From positions 1-19,341 of the forward strand of contig JAJYXE010000028.1 of the NCBI GenBank assembly GCA_021791145.1: DNA of 19,341 nucleotides, written 5' to 3'. The notes below the pieces were generated by a model. That model searched no databases. It was not told the origin of the DNA and was given only the letters and a program-made list of their open reading frames with translations. A program made the position numbers and the translations under genes. Every line of letters begins with the position of its first letter. Positions within the stretch are counted from its first letter, which is position 1. This document shows, one piece after another, positions 7,986 to 13,858 of the stretch. Source of the DNA: Actinomycetes bacterium. GTDB taxonomy: Bacteria > Actinomycetota > Acidimicrobiia > Acidimicrobiales > RAAP-2.

Positions 7986-8237
7986 CGAACCGTCGCTCTG
8001 CTCGCACAATCGGCGTCTGATCTGAGCTCGGCGGGCGTCGCCCACCTGTGCGCGGCGCGAGGCCATGCGAGCGCCTTCGTGGGTGGCCGCCTGCAGCCGC
8101 CCGTCTACCTGCCGCAGGCGACCACCGGCGGTCCTGCGACCACCCGCGGCCCTGCGACCACCCGCGGCCGCGCGCCTACCCCCGAGGTGTCGCTACCCGG
8201 TGCCGGTCGCGAGGACGCGCCGGCCGTCTCGACCGGC
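7986..8237. other. Gene-free stretch between arsR and mreB 3' ends
   Basis: About 250 bp between two convergent genes. I see no convincing coding frame and no hairpin followed by a T-run. Its only structure is the 18-bp repeat described separately and a strongly GC-rich composition. Confidence 0.6.
8115..8168. repeat. Three 18-bp tandem repeats (two identical)
   Basis: Units 8133-8150 and 8151-8168 are identical (cctgcgaccacccgcggc), and 8115-8132 is a degenerate copy (caggcgaccaccggcggt). They lie between the convergent arsR and mreB stop codons. An 18-bp unit would preserve a reading frame, but no credible gene covers it, so it is probably an intergenic slippage repeat. Confidence 0.8.
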
Positions 8238-9242
8238 TCAGCCCTCGGCCGCCGCGAGGATCGGCTGCAGCCGGTCGATCGACTCGATGCAGCGCCCCGC
8301 GCCGAGCGCGACGCACTCGAGCGGCATGTCCACGAGGCGCACCGGCACTCCGGTCGTCTCGGCCAAGCGCCCAGGCAGCCCGCGCAGCAGCGCGCCCCCA
8401 CCGGTCAGGTGGATCCCCTCGAACATGACGTCCTGGGCGAGCTCGGGGGGCGCCTCGGCGAGGCACTTCGCGGCCGCCTCGAGGATCTGGGACGCGTGCT
8501 CCTCGAACGCGGTACGCACCTCGGCGGAGCTCAACGCGACGGTCCGCGGCGTCCCCGTTGACACGTCCCGGCCGCGCAGCTCCACACCCTGCTCGTCGCC
8601 GTAGGGGGCGGCCGAGCCGATCGCGAGCTTGACCGCCTCAGCCGTTCGCTCGCCGATCGTGACGCCGAACTTCGCGCGCACGTGCGACTGGATCGCGGCG
8701 TCGAAGTCGAAGCCGCCACAGCGGATCGCCCGGGTCGAGACCACGCCGCCCAAAGAGATGACGGCCATCTCGGAAGTGCCACCGCCGACGTCCACGATCA
8801 TCGACCCGACGGGCTCGTGGACCGCGAGCCCAGCACCGATCCCTGCGGCGAGAGGCTGCTCGATGAGGAAGCAGTTGGCTGCCCCTGCGCGACGCGTCGC
8901 TTCGACCACGGCCCGCCGCTCCACCGCAGTGATCGCGGACGGCACGCAGACGAGCACCTTTGAACGGCTGATCCTGCTCACCCCGACGCGTCTGAGCAGC
9001 ATGTGCACCATGCGCTCGGTGATCTCGAAGTCGGTGATCGCGCCGTGACGCATCGGTCGCACCGCCACGATGTAACCGGGGGTCCGGCCGATCATCTGCC
9101 ACGCCTCGTCGCCCATCGCGAGCACGCCCTTGGACCGCGAGTCCATCGCGATGACGGTCGGCTCGTTGAGGACGATCCCCCTCCCCTTCATGTAGACGAG
9201 CGTGTTCGCCGTGCCGAGGTCGATCGCCAGGTCCCGGGACAC
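8238..9242 (-). CDS. mreB: MreB/Mbl-type bacterial actin
   Basis: A 334-aa protein, matching the usual MreB length. Nucleotide-binding motifs of the actin/HSP70 fold are in place: phosphate-1 DLAIDLGTANTLVYMKGRG (4-22), phosphate-2 SMIVDVGGGTSEMAVISLG (147-165), the RTAEAVKLAIGSA stretch (199-211), and adenosine motif HLTGGGALLRGLP (278-290). The cytoskeletal role is guiding lateral wall synthesis. The conserved IEEP loop reads IEQP here: Glu128 is followed by Gln129. GTG 9242 is chosen because it starts at the phosphate-1 strand as in the family; the longer frame overlaps the divergent gene. No mreC, mreD, rodA or penicillin-binding gene is adjacent in this window, and the gene is flanked by an unrelated repressor and a pseudo-HtrA. 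Confidence 0.94.
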   Translation of the reverse strand: MSRDLAIDLGTANTLVYMKGRGIVLNEPTVIAMDSRSKGVLAMGDEAWQMIGRTPGYIVAVRPMRHGAITDFEITERMVHMLLRRVGVSRISRSKVLVCVPSAITAVERRAVVEATRRAGAANCFLIEQPLAAGIGAGLAVHEPVGSMIVDVGGGTSEMAVISLGGVVSTRAIRCGGFDFDAAIQSHVRAKFGVTIGERTAEAVKLAIGSAAPYGDEQGVELRGRDVSTGTPRTVALSSAEVRTAFEEHASQILEAAAKCLAEAPPELAQDVMFEGIHLTGGGALLRGLPGRLAETTGVPVRLVDMPLECVALGAGRCIESIDRLQPILAAAEG

Positions 9243-9307
9243 CGGATCACATGGTAGGCAGACAGGGGCGACGTCAACGCAACGGACCTCCTCGGTAACC
9301 TCGCTGC

Positions 9308-10444
9308 GTGAGCTTGGGGCGTCCCGAGGGCGATCCGGACGATCCGGAAGCCGGTGCTGGCGGGTGGGTGCCGCCGGAGTCCCGCACCTGGCGCCACCCC
9401 TCGGAGCTCCACGCGGCAAGCGTCGCTGCCGTGCTCACGGCAGCGCACGGCTGGCGACGCGGAGCAGCGCTCGTGGTGGGCACGGCCGCGCTCATGGCGA
9501 TCGCCGCAGGCGCGTTCCTGCTCGCCAAGACCAGCTCTTCGCCGCGCACGACGCTCGACACGATGCCGGTCGGCACCGCGGCGGTCACCCCGTGCTGCAC
9601 GCTCTCGCCGCTGCTCACCCGTGACGCGGAGCAGGCGGTCGTGTCCATCGAGCCAACCGTCGGCCCCGGCGCGACCGGCTGCGGCGTCGTGATCGCCAGC
9701 GAGCTCGTGGCCACGACGCAAGCCGCGCTCGCCGGCGCGCGCGAGGTGCGGGTCATCGCCGCGACAGGGCGACTGCTCGACGGCGACGTGATCGCGACGG
9801 ACCCCACGTCCGGGATCGCCCTCGTGCATCTCAATGCGCCGCTGCCCGCCGCGCGAACGGACGTCGGGGACACACTCGGCGCCGGGATGCGCGTGCTCGC
9901 CTTCACGATGCGTCCCACGCCCGGTCCGGCTCCGAAGCCCCTCTGGACGTCGGCGACGGTCGTGTCCGTCGGCCAGCCGCCCCCCGGGGGGCCGGTCGAC
10001 TCGATGGCAGAGATCACGGTGCGCGGCGCGTCCGTTCCGCCGATGCCCGGTGAGCCGCTCATCGACTCGCACGGGCGCGTAGAAGGCATCCTCGCCGCCG
10101 CGGACGGCTCCGAGCGGTCGTTCCTGCCGATGTCCCTCGTCGTCGGCGTCAGCGACGATCTCGAGACCATGGGCAGGGTCCGGCACGGCTGGCTCGGCAT
10201 CACCGACGCTGCGCCCCGCGGCTCGCCGGGGGCGCAGGTCGTCTGGGTGGACCCCCACGGCGCGGCCGCGCGCGCGTTGCGCGCCGGGGACGTGATCGTG
10301 GGCGTCGACGGATGGCGCGTCCGCTCGCCTGCCGACCTGCGCTCGATGCTCTACGTCATGGCCCCGGGAACCAGGGTCTCGATGGAGGTGGAGCGGGGCT
10401 CCGGGCTGGTGCGGACCGTCGTCGAGCTCGCCCCCTCGCCGTAG
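9308..10444 (+). CDS. Membrane-anchored HtrA-like PDZ protein, protease triad lost
   Basis: A 378-aa protein. An acidic, Pro-rich cytoplasmic start (with WRHPSELH) leads to one membrane helix (about 52-73). A trypsin-like fold follows (about 105-285) and a C-terminal PDZ domain (about 292-375, HGWLGITDAAPRGSPGAQV, ALRAGDVIVGVDG). The fold can be followed by its landmarks, but the catalytic positions are changed: the TNxHV His aligns with Gln138 (ATTQAAL), the TDLAV Asp with Gly169 (TSGIAL), and the GNSGGPL Ser with Pro247 (PMPGEPLIDSHGRVEGI). It is most likely a non-proteolytic, PDZ-bearing binding or regulatory protein outside the membrane. The GTG start at 9308 lacks a clear ribosome site. 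It starts 65 bp from the divergent mreB and is followed after 10 bp by the zincin gene, probably co-transcribed. Confidence 0.88.
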   Translation: MSLGRPEGDPDDPEAGAGGWVPPESRTWRHPSELHAASVAAVLTAAHGWRRGAALVVGTAALMAIAAGAFLLAKTSSSPRTTLDTMPVGTAAVTPCCTLSPLLTRDAEQAVVSIEPTVGPGATGCGVVIASELVATTQAALAGAREVRVIAATGRLLDGDVIATDPTSGIALVHLNAPLPAARTDVGDTLGAGMRVLAFTMRPTPGPAPKPLWTSATVVSVGQPPPGGPVDSMAEITVRGASVPPMPGEPLIDSHGRVEGILAAADGSERSFLPMSLVVGVSDDLETMGRVRHGWLGITDAAPRGSPGAQVVWVDPHGAAARALRAGDVIVGVDGWRVRSPADLRSMLYVMAPGTRVSMEVERGSGLVRTVVELAPSP

Positions 10445-10454
10445 CATCGGCTGA

Positions 10455-11621
10455 GTGACGACCAACGACCCGTTCCAGGGTCTGCTGCAGGATCTCCTCA
10501 AGGTCATCGGCGGCGCGCCCGGGAGCCAACAGGCCTGGCTCGAAGCGGCGCGCTCGCTGGCACACGGGGTCGCCACCGACGGTGAGCCGGAGACCAATCC
10601 CGACCCGATCGTGCGGATCAGGTTCGAGGAGCTGGGACGTGTCGCAGAGCTCCACGTCGCCCAGGCGACGGGCCTGCCGTTCGACCGGTCACCGGTCCTC
10701 GTCCCGGTGGGGCCCGGGACGTGGGCCTTGCGCGCTCTGGAGGCGTGGGCGCCGACGCTCGGCCGCATGGTGGAGGCGCAGCGGGCGGCGCCTGCTCCTC
10801 CTGTCCCCTTCGAGGACGCGAGCGACGTCGAGGCGCTGCTGGCGCGCTTTGCGAGCACGCTCGGACCTGTGCTCATCGGGATGCAATTCGGCTCCGCCGC
10901 CGGTCACCTCGCCCGGCGGGCCCTCGGGCAGTACGCGCTGCCGCTGCCCTGGCCCACCTCCGCAGAGGTCCTGGTCGTCCCGGACAACGTGCACCGCTTC
11001 GCGGAGGAGTGGAGCCTCCCAGAGGACGAGACCCGGTTGTGGGTGTGCCTGCAGGAGCTGACTGCCCACGCGGTCCTCGGCCGCCCGCACGTCGCCGCGC
11101 GGATCGGTTCGCTCGTCGACGCGTTGGCGCTCGACGTCGTCGCGACCCACCAGGGGCTCGCGGAGCGTCTCGGGAGCCAGGCGGGCGACCCCGAGGCGCT
11201 GCAGCGCATCCTCTCTGACCCCGAGGCGCTGCTCGCGGACCTTCTCACGCCCGGGCAGCGCCGGACGTCCGAAGACTTGGTCGCGCTCACGACGGTGGTC
11301 GCGTCCTACGTCGACCACGTCACCCGCGAGCTCGGCGCCGCCCTCGTCGGTTCGGCCGGGCCCCTCGGCGAGGCGTGGTACCGCTACCGGGTCGCGGAGT
11401 CCGCTTCGGAGCAGGCTGCTGGCGCGCTCTTCGGGCTCGACCTCACCCGTCGGCAGGTCGACCGCGGGGCGGCGTTCGTGCGCGGCGTGATCGAGCGAGC
11501 CGGGCCGGAGAGCCTCCAGCGGCTCTGGGACGACCCCCGCCACCTTCCGACGCCCGCCGAGGTGGACGCGCCCGGCCTCTGGCTCGAGCGGATCTCCCTC
11601 CCGGAGCTCCCCGACCCCTGA
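10455..11621 (+). CDS. DUF2342/Zincin_2-type protein with degenerate HExxH
   Basis: A 388-aa protein resembling the actinobacterial zinc-dependent metalloprotease family DUF2342 (Zincin_2, sometimes labelled F420-biosynthesis associated). Recognisable stretches are VLVPVGPGTWALRALE (81-96), GMQFGSAAGHLARRALGQY (142-160, the family's MxxGxxxGxLxxxxLGQYD-like block), NVHRFAEEW (178-186) and the C-terminal LGEAWYRYRVAE. Where the family has CLHExTH, this protein has CLQELTAH: Gln200 and Ala204 replace the two zinc-binding histidines. A shifted role for His205 cannot be excluded. It is therefore probably not a working metalloprotease. GTG 10455 follows the pseudo-HtrA stop by 10 bp, so the two are likely one transcription unit. 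It is convergent with the small gene at 11640. Confidence 0.85.
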   Translation: MTTNDPFQGLLQDLLKVIGGAPGSQQAWLEAARSLAHGVATDGEPETNPDPIVRIRFEELGRVAELHVAQATGLPFDRSPVLVPVGPGTWALRALEAWAPTLGRMVEAQRAAPAPPVPFEDASDVEALLARFASTLGPVLIGMQFGSAAGHLARRALGQYALPLPWPTSAEVLVVPDNVHRFAEEWSLPEDETRLWVCLQELTAHAVLGRPHVAARIGSLVDALALDVVATHQGLAERLGSQAGDPEALQRILSDPEALLADLLTPGQRRTSEDLVALTTVVASYVDHVTRELGAALVGSAGPLGEAWYRYRVAESASEQAAGALFGLDLTRRQVDRGAAFVRGVIERAGPESLQRLWDDPRHLPTPAEVDAPGLWLERISLPELPDP

Positions 11622-11639
11622 GCGCCACGGCAGGCCCCG

Positions 11640-11921
11640 CTACTCGGCGCCTTCGCCCTCTTCGGGGAAGCCGAGATCCCATTCGAGCGCGAGGTGCTCG
11701 CGCTCGGCGTCCCGTACGACGCGCTCGCGGTTGCGACGGAACTGCGGGTCGTGCGGCGGCAGCAGCACGAGGCGGGCAAGCGCCCGCTCCCGGAAGGCCT
11801 CGATCACCTCTGGGTCCCCGTAGTCGGACTGCACCTCCCAGTGCGGCGCGACCGGGCCCAGGTAGACGATGCGGACGTGGCCGATCGGCTCAGGGGTCTG
11901 CTCGGTGGTCGGATCTTCCAT
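11640..11921 (-). CDS. Small conserved-looking hypothetical protein
   Basis: A 93-aa soluble protein with no family I can name. It begins MEDPTTEQTPEPIGHVRIVYLG, has an aromatic stretch PVAPHWEVQSDYGD, then a basic helix (VIEAFRERALARLVLLPPHDPQFRRNRERVV) and an acidic tail ending EEGEGAE. Third codon positions are strongly G/C, as in the neighbouring genes, which supports real coding. ATG 11921 is preferred because upstream codons to 11975 look like leader. It converges with the zincin gene, 18 bp away, and diverges from the whiB gene at 12057. No membrane segment or signal peptide is visible. Confidence 0.72.
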   Translation of the reverse strand: MEDPTTEQTPEPIGHVRIVYLGPVAPHWEVQSDYGDPEVIEAFRERALARLVLLPPHDPQFRRNRERVVRDAEREHLALEWDLGFPEEGEGAE

Positions 11922-12000
11922 CTGGCCAGCGTAACCGCTGCATCTCACCACCCGAAAGGTGCTCGTCGGGGACAACCGTGCCTCCGGCGCCGGAGCAAAC

Positions 12001-12030
12001 GTGTCAATTCCGTGTCACCGCGGCTAGTGT
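12001..12030 (+). promoter_or_regulatory. Possible promoter of the first whiB gene
   Basis: GTGTCA at 12001-12006 and TAGTGT at 12025-12030 are 18 bp apart and could serve as -35 and -10 elements, 26 bp before the ATG. GTGTCA also occurs at 12012-12017, forming a direct repeat. Both hexamers are weak matches to the consensus. Confidence 0.25.
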
Positions 12031-12041
12031 GGGTAGCCGAC

Positions 12042-12048
12042 AAGGGAG
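12042..12048 (+). promoter_or_regulatory. Ribosome binding site of first whiB gene
   Basis: AAGGGAG lies eight bases before ATG 12057 and fixes this start; the reading frame upstream to 11694 is non-coding extension over the opposite-strand small gene. Confidence 0.7.
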
Positions 12049-12056
12049 CGTTGCCA

Positions 12057-12305
12057 ATGAACACCGACTGGATGGCACGAGGAAAGTGCCGCGACATCCC
12101 GCCTGCGGTCTTCTTCCCGAGCGACGGGCTCGGCGTGCAGGCAGCGCAGCGGATCTGCGAGGGGTGCCCCGTCGCGACGACATGTCTCGAGTACGCGCTC
12201 GAGAACCGCATCGACCATGGCGTGTGGGGCGGCTGCTCCGAGCGCGAGCGTCGCCGGATCCTCCGGCGACGCCGTACGCCGCTCACCACGGTCCCCGGAT
12301 CCTGA
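12057..12305 (+). CDS. WhiB-family iron-sulfur transcriptional regulator (first copy)
   Basis: An 82-aa protein. The four cluster-binding cysteines are Cys11 (GKCRD), Cys34 and Cys37 (RICEGC) and Cys43 (ATTC), with the family spacing C-x2-C-x5-C. The turn motif GVWGG (55-59) follows, then a basic stretch SERERRRILRRRR. WhiB-like proteins bind a [4Fe-4S] cluster, usually contact region 4 of the principal sigma factor, and act in development, redox or antibiotic responses. Cys60 immediately after GVWGG is an extra cysteine. The formimidoyltransferase-like gene follows on the same strand within 24 bp, or overlapping, depending on that gene's start. A second whiB lies 0.9 kb away on the other strand. 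Confidence 0.95.
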   Translation: MNTDWMARGKCRDIPPAVFFPSDGLGVQAAQRICEGCPVATTCLEYALENRIDHGVWGGCSERERRRILRRRRTPLTTVPGS

Positions 12306-12328
12306 GCCCATCCGCCAGCCCGGGGGCG

Positions 12329-13195
12329 CTGAAGCCCCTCGAGTGCGTCGCCAACGTCAGCGAAGGACGCGACCACAGAGTGCTGCGCGAGCTGGCGGAC
12401 GCGTGCGGCGACGTGCTCCTGGACGTCCACGCAGACCCTGACCACCACCGGTCGGTGTTCACGCTGGCCGGACCTCCCGACGAGGTCCAGGGCGCCGCCC
12501 GGTCCCTCGCACGAGTCGCGCTCGCCACGCTCGATCTCTCGGCCCACGACGGCGCGCACCCTCGCTTCGGGGTCCTCGACGTCGTCCCTTTCGCCCCGCT
12601 CGGCACCTCGGAGCTTTCGGACGCGCTCGGTCAGCGCGACGCGTTCGCCGCGTGGGCGGGAGCGGCGCTCGGCCTCCCCTGTTTTCTCTACGGGCCGCTC
12701 CCCGGCGGCGAGGTCCGCTCCCTGCCCGAGGTGCGCCGCGGCGCATTCAGGGCGTTCGGTCCGGACACCGGCCCATCCCATCCGCACCCGACCGCCGGCG
12801 CGGCCGCCGTCGGCGCGCGAGGGGTGCTCGTCGCGTACAACCTGTGGCTCGCGGACGCGGACATCACGCTCGCGCGGGCATTGGCTGCCAGGATCCGCGG
12901 ACCGTCGGTGCGGGCGCTCGGCTTCGGCCTCCCCCACGGGGTCCAGGTCTCGTGCAACCTGCTCGAACCACTGGAGGTGGGACCGGCCCAGGTCTACGAC
13001 CGGGTCTCGGCATTGCTGCGGGACGCCGCAGCGGACAGCTCCTCGCGGCCGGTCATCCGCCGCGCCGAGCTGGTCGGTCTGGTCCCCGCCGCGGTGCTGG
13101 AGCGGATCCCGCCGCGGCGCTGGGCCGAGCTCGACCTCGCGCCCGACCGCACGATCGAGGCGCGTCTCGAGACGACCGCCGAGCAGCCGAGCTGA
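12329..13195 (+). CDS. Glutamate formimidoyltransferase-like protein (FtcD transferase domain)
   Basis: About 288 aa covering only the formiminotransferase part of FtcD; no cyclodeaminase domain is present. The N-terminus LECVANVSEGRD matches the family's LECVPNFSEGRD block. SAHDGAHPRFGVLDVVPFAPL (71-91) holds the active-site His77 in the GxHPRxGxxD context. LLVAYNLWLADADITLARALA-like and RALGFGLPHGVQVSCNLLEP segments mark the C-terminal subdomain. The family moves a formimino or formyl group between tetrahydrofolate and glutamate in histidine breakdown or one-carbon metabolism; no hut gene is nearby. The start is unresolved. CTG 12329 sits four codons before the conserved block, and the nearest in-frame ATG/GTG/TTG is GTG 12224 inside whiB, which would add 35 residues. 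The end converges with the second whiB. Confidence 0.85.
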   Translation: MKPLECVANVSEGRDHRVLRELADACGDVLLDVHADPDHHRSVFTLAGPPDEVQGAARSLARVALATLDLSAHDGAHPRFGVLDVVPFAPLGTSELSDALGQRDAFAAWAGAALGLPCFLYGPLPGGEVRSLPEVRRGAFRAFGPDTGPSHPHPTAGAAAVGARGVLVAYNLWLADADITLARALAARIRGPSVRALGFGLPHGVQVSCNLLEPLEVGPAQVYDRVSALLRDAAADSSSRPVIRRAELVGLVPAAVLERIPPRRWAELDLAPDRTIEARLETTAEQPS

Positions 13196-13214
13196 CGGAC
13201 CGCAGGGCGATCGG

Positions 13215-13496
13215 TCAGCTCGCGGCGACCTCCGCCCGCCGTGCCGACGCACGCGACCGGCGTACCCGGCGGCGCTCCCGCTCGCTCAGCCCTCCCCAGA
13301 TGCCGAACTTCTCGCCGTTCGCCAACGCGTACTCGAGGCAGTCCTCCCTCACGACGCAGCCCCGGCACACTTCCTTGGCTTCCCTGGTAGACGCCCCCCG
13401 CTCGGGGAAGAACAGGTCCGGGTCCACCCCCATGCAGTTGGCCTGAGCCTGCCAGCTGCGCTCCTGGCGACCGTAGAGCAACGTCAAGAGGTCCAC
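13215..13496 (-). CDS. WhiB-family iron-sulfur transcriptional regulator (second copy)
   Basis: A 93-aa protein. Cluster ligands are Cys21 (ANCMGVDPDLFFPERG), Cys44 and Cys47 (VCRGC) and Cys53 (REDC). The turn motif FGIWGG (64-69) is followed by LSERERRRVRR and an Arg/Ala tail, the DNA-binding part in this family. It resembles the WhiB1/WhiB2 branch more than the first copy does. GTG 13496 is preferred to GTG 13517 because a strong AGGGGAGG lies six bases before it; from 13517 that sequence would be inside the gene. A 22-bp palindrome lies just upstream. The 3' end converges with the formimidoyltransferase-like gene, 19 bp away. Confidence 0.94.
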   Translation of the reverse strand: MDLLTLLYGRQERSWQAQANCMGVDPDLFFPERGASTREAKEVCRGCVVREDCLEYALANGEKFGIWGGLSERERRRVRRSRASARRAEVAAS

Positions 13497-13502
13497 TGGC
13501 TC

Positions 13503-13510
13503 GCCTCCCC
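13503..13510 (-). promoter_or_regulatory. Strong ribosome binding site of second whiB gene
   Basis: The minus strand reads AGGGGAGG, six bases before GTG 13496. This decides between the two in-frame GTG starts. Confidence 0.75.
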
Positions 13511-13524
13511 TCGCCACTACGTGG

Positions 13525-13546
13525 CATCGTTGTAATTACAACGATG
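13525..13546. promoter_or_regulatory. Perfect 22-bp palindrome, candidate operator of whiB
   Basis: CATCGTTGTAA is followed directly by its exact reverse complement, with no loop. It is an A/T-rich island in GC-rich DNA and lies 14 bp upstream of the whiB ribosome site. A TATGAC hexamer at 13546-13551 on the minus strand abuts it and could be a -10 box, which would place the transcription start inside the palindrome; I find no matching -35. The shape is that of a dimeric regulator's operator. The regulator is not identified. Confidence 0.65.
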
Positions 13547-13858
13547 TCATACTGGGCGGACGAACGCAAGCCCGTCCTTCGAGCCTCGAGACGCCGACCC
13601 CGCTCGCGCTCCCCCTGAGCCGCCGACCACGACCGAGCCGAACGATAGCTGCCGGCGGCAGCGTGCGCCATCTTTTTCGTGGCCCCCGTTCCGGAGGAGT
13701 GCCAGTGCGCAAGTGGTGCCAGTGCGGAACTGCGCTCCGTGGCGCCCGCAGCTCGCGCCAGGCACGCCGGCAGCGTGCGCCAGCCGAAGCCGCAGCCTGC
13801 GCCAGCCGAAGCCGACGCGTGGGCCAGCCGGGCCAGCCGCGTAGCCGCGCCAGCCGCG
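13547..13858. other. Gene-free stretch with short GC-rich repeats
   Basis: About 310 bp between the whiB palindrome and the VWA gene stop. It contains GTGCCAGTGCG twice (13699-13709 and 13716-13726), tgcgccagccgaagccg twice (13776-13792 and 13798-13814, 22-bp period), and further GCCAGCCG or GCCAGCCGCG units running to 13858. Frames crossing it give Arg/Pro/Ala-rich translations with no family resemblance, so I call no gene. A small RNA or the whiB promoter region could be here, but nothing in the sequence proves it. Confidence 0.6.

Noticed and set aside
8115..8168. CRISPR-like repeats
   Set aside because: The 18-bp units are contiguous, with no unique spacers between them and no cas genes nearby.
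9188..10876. 562-aa minus-strand open frame
   Set aside because: Opposite the pseudo-HtrA and zincin genes; composition is Arg/His/Gly-rich with no domain.
11375..12223. Upstream part of the formimidoyltransferase-like open frame
   Set aside because: It overlaps the zincin, the small minus-strand gene and most of whiB, and its translation is low-complexity Arg/Pro/Ala.
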